Assembly: GCA_946542235.1 (NCBI GenBank)
Contig: CAMNKK010000001.1
Location: forward strand, 1 to 64,000
DNA length: 64,000 nucleotides
Direction: 5' to 3'
Origin: an uncultured Clostridia bacterium
GTDB lineage: Bacteria > Bacillota > Clostridia > Christensenellales > Aristaeellaceae
Position 1 is the first letter of the stretch. Each line of letters starts with the position of its first letter. Both the position numbers and the translations under genes were made by a program. The notes beneath the pieces are model-generated. The model had not been told where the DNA came from. It ran no database searches and saw only the letters and a program-made list of their open reading frames with translations. Positions 1 to 8,251 of this stretch are shown one piece after another.

Positions 1-53
1 ACAATTTCCAAATTTTTTCTGCACGTCCGTATTATCCTTATTTTCTTCCAAAT

Positions 54-82
54 AAAAAACCCGACGCAGTAAATGCGTCGGG
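54..82 (-). terminator. Terminator of the ferredoxin gene
   Basis: Read on the minus strand, a perfect 9-bp stem CCCGACGCA / TGCGTCGGG (74-82 and 60-68, 5-nt loop) is followed directly by six T. It lies 13 bases past the ferredoxin stop codon. This is a textbook intrinsic terminator. Confidence 0.9.
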
Positions 83-95
83 AAACCTCTCATGC

Positions 96-266
96 TCAGG
101 CTTTGGCAGGAGCACCGACCGGGCAGGTATCAGCACAGGCACCGCACTCAATGCAGGTATCCGCATCGATTTCGTACTTGCCGTCACCTTCAGAGATCGC
201 GCTCACCGGGCATTCCGCAGCGCAGGCACCGCAAGCGATGCATTCGTCAGAAATCTTATAGGCCAT
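96..266 (-). CDS. 2[4Fe-4S] ferredoxin (clostridial type)
   Basis: Small soluble electron carrier of 56 residues. It has two CxxCxxCxxxCP cluster motifs, CIACGACAAECP near the N-terminus and CIECGACADTCP near the C-terminus, which is the layout of clostridial ferredoxins. The start chosen is the ATG of MAYKIS at 266: GGAGGT (274-279, minus strand) sits 7 bases before it, whereas the earlier ATG at 281 overlaps that ribosome site. The gene is monocistronic, with its own promoter upstream and a strong terminator downstream. By family it would carry electrons between oxidoreductases. The Rnf complex at 28-33 kb is a plausible partner, but that link is inference. Confidence 0.95.
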   Translation of the reverse strand: MAYKISDECIACGACAAECPVSAISEGDGKYEIDADTCIECGACADTCPVGAPAKA

Positions 267-311
267 AAACAATACCTCCATTCAAATTAATCCATATCTG
301 GACTCATCTGT

Positions 312-339
312 ATTATACACATTTTTTGCTAAAAATCAA
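312..339 (-). promoter_or_regulatory. Sigma-A promoter of the ferredoxin gene
   Basis: Minus strand: TTGATT (334-339), 16-bp spacer, TATAAT (312-317). The leader to the ATG at 266 is about 40 nt. Confidence 0.7.
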
Positions 340-378
340 TATTAATTTGTTCTTTTCGGTCACAAATTTTATTATTCC

Positions 379-398
379 GAACAAATGATCATTTGTTC
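379..398. repeat. Perfect 20-bp palindrome, possible operator
   Basis: GAACAAATGA joined to its exact reverse complement TCATTTGTTC, with no loop. It lies between the ricT stop (407) and the ferredoxin promoter (-35 at 334-339). A third copy of the half-site, ATTTGTTC, is at 345-352, next to the -35 box. The absence of a loop and of a following T-run makes a terminator less likely than a protein-binding site. The binding factor is unknown. Confidence 0.5.
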
Positions 399-406
399 AA
401 ACATAG

Positions 407-1810
407 TCATTTTTCAGCCGCCTTCATCGCCTTTTCCAGTGCATCAGCCCATCCCCTGGAACCGGATCGCGATGAATCTTTACTGATCGCATTTTCGCCT
501 CTGTCGGCTCCTGTATCCTCTTTCTTTGCAGAAGGCATTCCACTTCCTTTTTTTGCCGGAGTTCTGGCTGAATCATTTGCCTTCTGTTCTCCACGGCTGT
601 TGTGCGCAGGAGAATTTCCGGCATTTCCGGGTGCGGCAGTACGATTCTCCCTGCGAACCGGACGGCCAAGCTGGTTGTTCTCTCTTTCGGGCTTGTCCTT
701 CCCTGAATTGTGATTATTTTTCCCTTTGGGTCGATTCTCTTTTCTGCGTACTCCATCTTCCGGCGCGCCGGCCTGCTGGGGCTTTTTTGTGAGGCCGGCA
801 GCAGTCTTTGCGTTTGCCCTGGACTTTCTGTCACGGGGATTACTCTCCCGGGTTACTTCAGCTCCGGAATTTTCCGCAGCGAAATCATTCGCCTCCAGAT
901 CCTGAATCATTTTTCTTTCCTCTTCGGTGATTTCCGAAGTCCCGGCGGGATCCATATCCTGCCTGGGGGGTTCCGTCTTTCCGGCCGCGCCTGCTCCATC
1001 CGGAGTGATTCTGGTGATCTGGCTCAGCGGATATTGTTTGATCTCTGTCGAATCTCCGTTGGGAATTCTGACGGAAACGGTCTCCTTGACAACATTCAGG
1101 TCGCACACAGTTCCCCGTCCGTCAGGTGTCTCCACATCCCTTCCGATCCGCGGCATTTTCCTTCGTATCTCTTCATACTGGTCCTGTTCATATTTGAGGC
1201 AGCACATCAGACGTCCGCACACCCCACTGATTTTAGTGGGATTCAGTGACAGATTCTGCTCTTTTGCCATTTTAATGGAAACAGGCTGAAAATCATTCAG
1301 AAACGCACCGCAGCATATGGGTCTCCCGCATGGGCCAAGGCCGCCGAGCATTCTGGCTTCATCACGGACTCCGATCTGTCTCAGTTCTATCCTTGTTCTG
1401 AATGTGGACGCCAGATCCTTGACCAGAGCCCTGAAGTCAACCCGCCCGTTAGCGGTAAAATAGAAAAGCATTTTCCCATTGTCGAAAGTAGTTTCCACTG
1501 AAACAAGCTTCATTTCCAGTTTATGTTCCGCAATCTTTTTCTGGCAGACAGCATAGGCTTCCCTTTCCCGGGCTCGATTATCGGTAGCCTGCTGGATATC
1601 CTGCTCGGTAGCGATGCGTATAACTTTGGGAAGGGCAGAATTAACCTGATCGTCCGCCATCTCGTTTCCGGTCAGAATCACTTCTCCCAGATCAAGTCCG
1701 CGGGATGTTTCCGCAACAACATAATCCCCGTTCTGTAGAGAGAAAGATCCTGCATCATAATACAGCATCTTTCCATCCTGTTGAAATCGAATTCCAACAA
1801 TATTTATCAT
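407..1810 (-). CDS. ricT: PSP1-domain protein RicT (YaaT) with long basic tail
   Basis: 467 residues. About residues 1-265 form the PSP1/YaaT core (starts MINIVGIRFQQDGK) with the family's Cys-rich region, including GPCGRPICCGAFL and CGRLMCCLKYEQ. In Bacillus, RicT forms the Fe-S-containing RicA/F/T complex that promotes RNase Y-dependent mRNA maturation. Residues from about 270 on are a low-complexity, Lys/Arg/Asn/Gly/Ser-rich tail, so the protein is much longer than the roughly 275-residue Bacillus homologue. The ATG overlaps the holB stop codon (ATGA), so the two are translationally coupled. The operon darA-holB-ricT matches the conserved Firmicute neighbourhood. The function of the tail is unknown. 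Confidence 0.92.
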   Translation of the reverse strand: MINIVGIRFQQDGKMLYYDAGSFSLQNGDYVVAETSRGLDLGEVILTGNEMADDQVNSALPKVIRIATEQDIQQATDNRAREREAYAVCQKKIAEHKLEMKLVSVETTFDNGKMLFYFTANGRVDFRALVKDLASTFRTRIELRQIGVRDEARMLGGLGPCGRPICCGAFLNDFQPVSIKMAKEQNLSLNPTKISGVCGRLMCCLKYEQDQYEEIRRKMPRIGRDVETPDGRGTVCDLNVVKETVSVRIPNGDSTEIKQYPLSQITRITPDGAGAAGKTEPPRQDMDPAGTSEITEEERKMIQDLEANDFAAENSGAEVTRESNPRDRKSRANAKTAAGLTKKPQQAGAPEDGVRRKENRPKGKNNHNSGKDKPERENNQLGRPVRRENRTAAPGNAGNSPAHNSRGEQKANDSARTPAKKGSGMPSAKKEDTGADRGENAISKDSSRSGSRGWADALEKAMKAAEK

Positions 1811-2820
1811 ATGTGAACAGCCTCCATCAGTGATAAAATCAATTGCTCGAGAACAGCTTGGAAATTGACGGAAAAACGGACACGTTTTCTGGCCAGTGCA
1901 ATTGCTTCAAAGAGCTGAACGTAATCCTTCGGCCTGGCTTTCTCCGTAAATTCTATCCATTCAGACGGCATCCACCGCATGGATTCCCGCGATGAGTCAG
2001 CAGTCACTGCGCCATGCATCATCCGGTGCACAGCATTTTCGAGAATGGAAAACAGGACATCGGCTTCATCTTTTCTGTCTTTCCATTCTGAGGATGTTTT
2101 CAGGATATCGCTTCGATGATCGCAGAAAAGGAACTCCCTGAGCACTTTTTCCCGAAGCTTCCAATATTCCTCGTCCGAAGATACAGTCAGGGCTTTTCCG
2201 AAGGATCCTCCAGCTTCCATGACAGATTCCTGTGCGCGAATCTCATCGACGTTGTTTTCAGCGAGCACCCTCAGAATCTCCCGGTCTCCCCATGGTTGGA
2301 TTTTCAGCGGCCGGCACCTGCTGATAAGCGTAGGAAGCAGCCTGTCCGGATTGACGCTGGTCATCAGAAAAAAAGTACCTGCAGGCGGTTCTTCCAGAGT
2401 TTTCAGCATTTTATTCTGAGCTGCCTCATTCAGGTCCTCAGAATGATAGATCATAACAATATGCCGGTTTCCCTGAAAGCCCTGCAAGCTGATTCTCTTC
2501 TGCATTTCCAGCACATCCGAGACAGGAATGGCATTCTTTGTCTCCGTCGGCACCAGAGGCTTTCCCTTTCTCATGACGATCAGATCCGGATGAGAGAGGC
2601 CTTCCATCTGCGTACAGGATCTGCATTTTCCGCATGGTTTCTGTTCCGAATGGATGTCTTCGCAGAGAAGAAAGGCGGCTATTGCCTGAGCAAGTGACCA
2701 TTTTCCGGTTCCTCTTTCTCCGGATATCAGTATCGCATGATTCATTCTCCCCTCCCGCATCTGCTGAATCAGAGAGGAGATGGCTTCACCCTGCGGCAAA
2801 AACCGATCAATGGAAATCAT
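1807..2820 (-). CDS. holB: DNA polymerase III delta' subunit
   Basis: 337 residues, clamp-loader AAA+ protein. Visible features are a Walker-A-like loop GERGTGK near residue 35, a zinc-binding Cys cluster (C..CGKCRSC) at about 55-70, the TLEEPPAGTFF segment around residue 140 and the SRC motif (ISRCRPL) typical of delta'/gamma subunits. Delta' opens and loads the sliding clamp with delta and the DnaX product, which is also encoded in this window at 47.7-49.3 kb. A GAAGGT ribosome site precedes the ATG. The gene starts 3 bases after the darA stop and overlaps ricT by 4 bases, so all three are probably one transcript. Confidence 0.93.
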   Translation of the reverse strand: MISIDRFLPQGEAISSLIQQMREGRMNHAILISGERGTGKWSLAQAIAAFLLCEDIHSEQKPCGKCRSCTQMEGLSHPDLIVMRKGKPLVPTETKNAIPVSDVLEMQKRISLQGFQGNRHIVMIYHSEDLNEAAQNKMLKTLEEPPAGTFFLMTSVNPDRLLPTLISRCRPLKIQPWGDREILRVLAENNVDEIRAQESVMEAGGSFGKALTVSSDEEYWKLREKVLREFLFCDHRSDILKTSSEWKDRKDEADVLFSILENAVHRMMHGAVTADSSRESMRWMPSEWIEFTEKARPKDYVQLFEAIALARKRVRFSVNFQAVLEQLILSLMEAVHI

Positions 2821-2823
2821 TGA

Positions 2824-3217
<394 letters not shown>

Positions 3218-3248
3218 GCTTGACTGCCTTTGGATCAGCGATTCATGC

Positions 3249-3277
3249 TTTACATACACCTGAAAATAGAATAAACT
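3249..3277 (+). promoter_or_regulatory. Probable promoter of the rRNA methyltransferase gene
   Basis: TTTACA (3249-3254), 17-bp spacer, TAAACT (3272-3277). It matches the consensus in 5 of 6 and 4 of 6 positions and lies 45 bases before the chosen start. Confidence 0.5.
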
Positions 3278-3322
3278 TTATCCGGTTGCATGTATGATTC
3301 GGTTGAAAGGAAGAGGAAACGA

Positions 3323-4459
3323 ATGCAGAGAAATCAGATTTTCTCTCTGGTCGCTGTCTCCGCATTTGGGCTGGAAGGGCCCATTGCCGCAGAACTGAAG
3401 CGCCTCGGAATGCATGATGTGAAAGCAGAAAACGGGCTTGTCCGCTTTCATGGTACAATTCTGGACGCTTATCGCTGTAACCTTTCCCTTCGGTTTTCCG
3501 ACAGGGTTTATTTACTGCTGCAGGAGAAAACCTGCCTTTCTTTTGAAGATCTGTTTCAGCTGATTCTTGCTGTTCCCTGGGAGGAGTATACTTCCGGAAT
3601 GGAAGCTTTCCATATTTCAGCCCAGTGTGCAAGAAGTAAGCTGATGAGTCCGAGAGACTGCCAGTCCATTACGAAAAAGGCTCTTCTCGAAAGGCTGAAA
3701 AGATTTTCCGGAAGATCTGTATTTCCGGAAACAGGTCCTGAATTTCCAGTCCATATCAACATCCATTCCGATCGTGTAAGAGTGCTGCTGGATACTTCCG
3801 GGACTTCCCTGTCACGTCGTGGATACAGGACCTGGAACGGAGAAGCGCCTCTTAGGGAAACACTTGCGGCCGCACTGGTTGAATTCAGCCCCTGGAGGCC
3901 CGGTATGCCCCTGTATGATCCCTGCTGCGGTACGGGAACCATTCTGATTGAGGCGGCGCTTCGTCAGGGGCATATCGCTCCCGGTTTGCGGCGCAATTTT
4001 TCCATGGAGCGCTTTGCATTTTTTCCATTCAAAGAGGCTGCAATACTGAAGTCCGATACGGAGAAGGAGTGCGTTCCGGAACGCATTTCTGAAATCAACG
4101 GCTCGGATATTGACACAGGGGCGATTGATCTGGCATGCAGGCACCTTTCCCAGGCAGGTCTGGCGGACAAAATCAATTTCCGGTGTCTTCCCTTGCAGGA
4201 ACTGCATCTCGAAGCAGAACGCGGTGTGTTTTTGTGTAATCCACCTTATGGGGAAAGGCTCGGAGACAATCTGTCCTGCAGAAAGCTATATCATGACCTC
4301 CATCTCCTGCAATGCCGTCATCCCACCTGGTCCCTGTGCGCTATCTCCTCAGATCCCGGATTTGAAAAAGCATATGGCAGACGAGCGGACCGAAAGCGCA
4401 GGCTGTATAACGGCCGTCTGGAGTGCCAGTTCTATACCTATTTTCCGTTGAAGAAGTAA
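3323..4459 (+). CDS. THUMP-domain rRNA guanine-N2 methyltransferase (RlmL/YpsC family)
   Basis: 378 residues. The N-terminal part (about 1-150) matches the ferredoxin-like/THUMP RNA-binding region of the RlmL N-terminal family. The C-terminal half is a class I SAM methyltransferase with DPCCGTGTILIEAA (SAM loop) near residue 195 and the catalytic NPPYGERLG motif near 305, which is typical of base-N2 guanine methyltransferases. By family it methylates a guanine of 23S rRNA. I start at the ATG at 3323 (MQRNQIFS) because a purine-rich GGAAGAGGAAA lies just upstream; an ATG at 3290 would add 11 residues without a ribosome site. The gene converges on the CapA-type gene. Confidence 0.88.
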   Translation: MQRNQIFSLVAVSAFGLEGPIAAELKRLGMHDVKAENGLVRFHGTILDAYRCNLSLRFSDRVYLLLQEKTCLSFEDLFQLILAVPWEEYTSGMEAFHISAQCARSKLMSPRDCQSITKKALLERLKRFSGRSVFPETGPEFPVHINIHSDRVRVLLDTSGTSLSRRGYRTWNGEAPLRETLAAALVEFSPWRPGMPLYDPCCGTGTILIEAALRQGHIAPGLRRNFSMERFAFFPFKEAAILKSDTEKECVPERISEINGSDIDTGAIDLACRHLSQAGLADKINFRCLPLQELHLEAERGVFLCNPPYGERLGDNLSCRKLYHDLHLLQCRHPTWSLCAISSDPGFEKAYGRRADRKRRLYNGRLECQFYTYFPLKK

Positions 4460-4485
4460 GAATTGCGTAATGCAGCAGACTTTCG

Positions 4486-6912
4486 TCAATAGTTTACCCT
4501 CATTCTGTCCGTAAGCAGGAATGGCGTATCCTTCTGTACCTGCTGCAGAACCCTGAGCGCATCCGTATCCAGTGCAATCATCGGCTGATAATCGTTGACC
4601 CTGCTGCCAGAGGAAGAACTGGTCAGAACGGGGATCAGATTCAACTCCATCTGATGATCCTCCCGTTCAGGATAGATCTTCACCTGCAGAAGCATCGCGT
4701 CATAGGTCGTTAGGCGAAGCGTCCCGCCAAAAACAAGGTTTCCCAGGCTGTAGACAACGGGCATTCCATCAATCCAGTCCACACCCTGAACCACATGGGG
4801 ATGATGTCCCACAACCAGGTCTGCCCCAGCCCGATAGCAGGCTCTCGCCATCGCTTCCTGCAGTACATTGTGGTTCTCTTCATATTCTGTTCCCCAATGG
4901 CACTGGTAAATGATATATTCTGCTCCTTTCTCCTTCAGCTCCCGGATATCCGTACCTATAATGTCCGGATTCAGACAGTAATTGGTTTCGCGGCAGCCGC
5001 CAAATCCGAACAGGTGTCCCCCGATCTCCAGAATTATATTATATCCATTTCCGCAGTAAGGAATTCTGTCCTCCAGCGTCTGCAGGGTGGACCGATACCC
5101 TTCTTCACCATAATCAACCGTATGATTATTGGCTATATTTACCAGATCAATATGGCCTTCTTCCAGTGCCTGAACATATTCTGTCAGTCCCCGGAACCTC
5201 CAGGCTTTGGTAATGTCCTCGTTTCGGCCATCATCCTTCAGTACGCACTCCAGATTTACCACGGTCAGATCATCTTTCGAAAACAGGGATTGCAGGGCCG
5301 CAAAAGGCCAGCCCATTCCCTTTTTCCGGAGATAGGCCGGCAGTCCGTCCTCCAGCCCGTAATAAGCTTCCCGACCTCCCAGCACAACGTCGCCGCCGAA
5401 GGTGATCGTGATATGCTCTTCATCCTCTTCGCCGGTTTCAACAAGCCATGCTTTTTCCAGTCCTTCCAGAAGATTCGGCGTATTGCCCGTTATTATTCTC
5501 TGCAGACTGGTTCGTTCCTCCGGATCATCCAGGACAATAATCCTGGTATGATACGGCAGATGAGTCCAGAACCAATAAGCATTGATTCCCTGCCCGCTGG
5601 GCTTTTCCTGAACCCTGATGCAGGCGTGGGAGGCTTTCGTGCCCAGATATACCTCTCCGGGAATCATATCCTTTTTCCCGGATTCGTTCCAGGCATATGG
5701 AATCTGATGAAGGAGGTTTCCCCCGTCATACCTGATTACAAAGTCATATTTAAGGCCATTGGTAGAGTAATCACTCATATGGTAGTCTGTCAGAAAACTG
5801 CCTGCGGCAGTCTCCTGATACAGCTCGCCCTTGGCCATCCGTCCTGTGGAGACAAGCAGGGTATCAATCTTTTTCCCCTGATGATATACCGTCAGCGTCT
5901 GATATTTTTTGTCTACCAGGAGACCGTATTCAGTCTGCGGACGAACCACCATCAGCACCCTGCGGGGTACCCATCCTTCCACCGGAGAGCCGTCTTCGTG
6001 GTTCCATGCGCTGATTCTGACCCATTTGTCCCGTATTTCCAGCACCGATACAGCCTGGCTCTGTCCATGAAGCGTACCCAGCACCCGGCTTTCCTGATCC
6101 GGTTCCTCAAACACCTTCTGGTGAGACGTGTTATTAATATTGATCACGGTCGCGGGAGCAATCATTTTCTCCCAGATTTCCTGATCGCTGTCCTCCCGGG
6201 ACGGCATGATATCCCCCGTTACTTCCAGTGAGAGCACCGGTCGCTTTCCTTCCCTGACCTCCAGCATGAATTCCCTGGCGTAGGAAGGATGTCTCTGCCC
6301 GTATACGGATACACGATATTTGCCCTCGGGCAGTTTTTTTCGTCCCGTCAGCGCATAATAGGAAATATGATTGACTCTGGCACCTTTTGACTGATGGCTC
6401 GACTTCAGAATCAATTCATCGCTTTCCGCGTCATAGAATTCCGAGACCAGCTGATCCGTGTACAGAATTTTGAACTCAAGAAACCAATCTCCCGCATCTG
6501 AAAGATAAACCGTGGGGTCGCTGGGCAGCGCAAACAGGATCGCCTGCTGCGCCGGTCCAACCTGAATCATCGCGCTGCAGGTCAGCGTAATTCCGGACAC
6601 TCCTGAAAATGTTCCGTCAATTACAAAGGATTTTTTGGCCATCCGTTCTTCATTCCATCCAAGTCCGTCCCAGATAATCTGGGTTTTCCCGGAAGAAACT
6701 TCCTTTTCGATGACGCGATAAACTGTATGCTCGTCATGAATCTTCAACAAGACTGTTCCGTCTTCAGGCGCAAGCACAACAATAGGATTGTCCTGGTACC
6801 CGGAGATTTCACCGGGAACGCTGATCTGAAAAGAGCCCTCGCCAAAGCCTTTCCCACAGAGAAAGATGAAAAAGAAGATCAGCAAAGCTGTGATCATTTT
6901 TCGCTGGTTCAT
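4486..6912 (-). CDS. Secreted three-domain protein: SH3-like, L,D-transpeptidase, CapA metallophosphatase-like
   Basis: 808 residues with an N-terminal signal segment (ALLIFFFIFLCGKGF). About residues 20-250 are beta-rich and unassigned. About 260-330 resemble a bacterial SH3 domain (VLEIRDKWVRISAW, GWVPRRVL). About 335-465 form a YkuD-type L,D-transpeptidase: LLVDKKYQTLTVYHQGKK strand, then SHACIRVQ carrying the catalytic Cys (the usual motif is S/T-H-G-C, so Gly is replaced by Ala). About 510-790 match the CapA/PgsA family: FGGDVVLGG, NLECVL, NIANNHTVDYG, YQCHWGTEY and GHHPHVVQG. L,D-transpeptidases crosslink or anchor to peptidoglycan; CapA relatives are linked to poly-gamma-glutamate. The start at 6912 follows AAAGGGA. 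No capB/C genes are nearby. Confidence 0.85.
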   Translation of the reverse strand: MNQRKMITALLIFFFIFLCGKGFGEGSFQISVPGEISGYQDNPIVVLAPEDGTVLLKIHDEHTVYRVIEKEVSSGKTQIIWDGLGWNEERMAKKSFVIDGTFSGVSGITLTCSAMIQVGPAQQAILFALPSDPTVYLSDAGDWFLEFKILYTDQLVSEFYDAESDELILKSSHQSKGARVNHISYYALTGRKKLPEGKYRVSVYGQRHPSYAREFMLEVREGKRPVLSLEVTGDIMPSREDSDQEIWEKMIAPATVININNTSHQKVFEEPDQESRVLGTLHGQSQAVSVLEIRDKWVRISAWNHEDGSPVEGWVPRRVLMVVRPQTEYGLLVDKKYQTLTVYHQGKKIDTLLVSTGRMAKGELYQETAAGSFLTDYHMSDYSTNGLKYDFVIRYDGGNLLHQIPYAWNESGKKDMIPGEVYLGTKASHACIRVQEKPSGQGINAYWFWTHLPYHTRIIVLDDPEERTSLQRIITGNTPNLLEGLEKAWLVETGEEDEEHITITFGGDVVLGGREAYYGLEDGLPAYLRKKGMGWPFAALQSLFSKDDLTVVNLECVLKDDGRNEDITKAWRFRGLTEYVQALEEGHIDLVNIANNHTVDYGEEGYRSTLQTLEDRIPYCGNGYNIILEIGGHLFGFGGCRETNYCLNPDIIGTDIRELKEKGAEYIIYQCHWGTEYEENHNVLQEAMARACYRAGADLVVGHHPHVVQGVDWIDGMPVVYSLGNLVFGGTLRLTTYDAMLLQVKIYPEREDHQMELNLIPVLTSSSSGSRVNDYQPMIALDTDALRVLQQVQKDTPFLLTDRMRVNY

Positions 6913-7009
6913 GCGCTTCCCTTTCAATAAGTGTATTCCCGTTCATGTTGAAAAACAAGTTTACAGCATGATACATGCTGAACCCGGAAAAGCAGTTGAA
7001 AATGAAATG

Positions 7010-7030
7010 AGGATGCATAAGCTGCATCCT
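7010..7030 (-). terminator. Hairpin after tRNA-Ser
   Basis: Perfect 8-bp stem AGGATGCA / TGCATCCT with a 5-nt loop, 3 bases past the tRNA 3' end. On the minus strand a T-rich but interrupted tract follows. It is a plausible tRNA terminator or 3' processing hairpin. Confidence 0.5.
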
Positions 7031-7033
7031 CCG

Positions 7034-7121
7034 CGGAGAGTTAGGGATTCGAACCCTAGGTGAGGTATCACCCCACACACGATTTCCAGTCGTGCGCCTT
7101 AGACCACTCAGCCAACTCTCC
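7034..7121 (-). tRNA. tRNA-Ser (anticodon GGA)
   Basis: 88 nt with a 7-bp acceptor stem GGAGAGT/ACTCTCC, discriminator G, D arm, an anticodon loop containing CTGGAAA (anticodon GGA), a long variable arm as expected for class II tRNA, and the T loop GGTTCGAATCC. CCA is not encoded. It reads UCC/UCU codons. Confidence 0.96.
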
Positions 7122-7148
7122 ACCAGAGCTGAAGTGCTCACTCGAAAT

Positions 7149-7176
7149 AGTATAGCGAAAAAGAAATATTTGTCAA
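7149..7176 (-). promoter_or_regulatory. Promoter of tRNA-Ser
   Basis: Minus strand: TTGACA (7171-7176), 16-bp spacer, TATACT (7149-7154), 27 bases before the tRNA 5' end. Confidence 0.8.
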
Positions 7177-7205
7177 GGACAAATTTTTACCGTCCTTTCC
7201 TGCTG

Positions 7206-7247
7206 AAAAAAAGGGCTTAAACAAACCTTCCTGGTTTGTTCAAGCCC
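7206..7247 (-). terminator. Terminator of tmRNA
   Basis: Minus strand: stem GGGCTTGAACAAACC / GGTTTGTTTAAGCCC (15 bp, one mismatch, 5-nt loop) followed by seven T. It lies 6 bases beyond the tmRNA 3' end. Confidence 0.93.
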
Positions 7248-7253
7248 AAACAG

Positions 7254-7595
7254 TGGAGATGAGGGGAGTTGAACCCCTGTCCGAAGACCCGTCAACAGGA
7301 TTTTCTCCGAGCGCATTCCGTGATTTGTTTTCCCGTCTCACGCCGTCCGCGGAAAGGCTGCGGAGACAGTAGCTTCATCATTACGGACTCCGCCGCAAAG
7401 CTTAAACGGAGCTCGTTCCCTGCGTCAATGACGCCGGCTTGCTGAGCCGCAGGCGCTCAGGGCCGACGCGCGGCATTAAGCCGCGAAAGCGTAATTGCTA
7501 TTGTCAGTTATTGTTTTTCCCCGTTGTTGCGCGGTACAGGGGCCGCGGCTCGCTTATCCTGCCTTCGCAATCCCCGTCGAAACCGGATCATCCCC
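7254..7595 (-). ncRNA. ssrA: tmRNA (ssrA)
   Basis: 342-nt transfer-messenger RNA, the ribosome-rescue partner of SmpB, which is encoded just upstream. The 5' end GGGGATG pairs with 3' CATCTCC to form the acceptor stem. The tRNA-like domain shows the conserved GGTTTCGACGGGG after the 5' stem and a T arm GGGGTTCAACTCCCC near the 3' end. The discriminator base is A at 7254 and is followed by CTG, so CCA must be added after transcription. A tag reading frame lies in the middle. Confidence 0.95.
7476..7520 (-). other. tmRNA proteolysis-tag reading frame
   Basis: Reading from GGA at 7520 to TAA at 7476-7478 gives GKTITDNSNYAFAA. With the alanine carried by tmRNA itself, the tag would be (A)GKTITDNSNYAFAA. 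The AGKT start matches the Bacillus subtilis tag and the AFAA end fits a ClpXP-type degron. The resume codon is inferred by that analogy. Confidence 0.8.
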
Positions 7596-7682
7596 ATGAT
7601 GAAGTGTGCTCAGGCTGCTTCCATCACGTCTTCTTTCTGTCTCCCGGAAGGAGCAGTTCCTCAAAAGACGGATCATACATTT

Positions 7683-8150
7683 CTACTTCTGCCTGTTCCG
7701 CATCGCCCGCTGGATTTCTCTCTCGGAATCTCTTTTAGCCATGCTGTCCCTCTTGTCATGCAGTTGTTTTCCCTTGCAAAGGCCAAGCTGAATTTTCATT
7801 CTGCCGTCCTTCAGATACACTTCCAGGGGAACCAGTGTGTAGCCTTGGCGCATAACCAACCCGTCAAGCTTCCGAATTTCTTTTTTATGCATAAGCAGCT
7901 TTTTCGCCCGGAGCGGATCCCGGTTAAAAATGTTTCCCTGTTCATAGGGGCTGATATGCATTCCTTCAATCCAGACTTCCCCTTTCCGGATCTGGGCCCA
8001 GCTTTCCTTCAGATTGACTTTTCCGAGACGGACGCTTTTTACTTCCGTTCCGAAAAGAACGATACCGCACTCGTATCTGTCTTCCACAAAATAGTCATGA
8101 AAGGCTTTTTTGTTGGTGGCAATCACTTTGATTCCCTGCTGATGCGGCAC
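7683..8150 (-). CDS. smpB: SsrA-binding protein SmpB
   Basis: 155 residues, the usual length. It shows the SmpB fold signatures [34 protein letters not shown] and HISPYEQGN, and a basic C-terminal tail ([17 protein letters not shown]) that enters the ribosomal mRNA channel. It binds tmRNA and delivers it to stalled ribosomes. The start is a GTG at 8150, 8 bases after AAGGAGG. A consensus promoter lies just upstream, and ssrA follows 87 bases downstream on the same strand, so co-transcription is likely. Confidence 0.97.
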   Translation of the reverse strand: MPHQQGIKVIATNKKAFHDYFVEDRYECGIVLFGTEVKSVRLGKVNLKESWAQIRKGEVWIEGMHISPYEQGNIFNRDPLRAKKLLMHKKEIRKLDGLVMRQGYTLVPLEVYLKDGRMKIQLGLCKGKQLHDKRDSMAKRDSEREIQRAMRNRQK

Positions 8151-8175
8151 CGGCTCCCCCTCCTTTCCTCATAAA

Positions 8176-8204
8176 ATTATATCAGAATAATCGTCTCTTT
8201 TCAA
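8176..8204 (-). promoter_or_regulatory. Promoter of smpB (ssrA)
   Basis: Minus strand: TTGAAA (8199-8204), 17-bp spacer, TATAAT (8176-8181). Its -35 box overlaps that of the divergent proA promoter. Confidence 0.8.
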
Positions 8205-8226
8205 CATCACATTTGTCTGGTATACT
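8198..8226 (+). promoter_or_regulatory. Probable promoter of proA
   Basis: TTTTCA (8198-8203), 17-bp spacer, TATACT (8221-8226). The -10 is good and the -35 is weak. It shares the -35 region with the smpB promoter on the other strand. Confidence 0.5.
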
Positions 8227-8251
8227 TTCTGCAGAAAGGAGGGAGTAACTG

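Noticed and set aside
6964-6980. CAGCATG / CATGCTG hairpin before the CapA-type gene
   Set aside because: Short 7-bp stem without T-run or promoter alignment; function cannot be supported.
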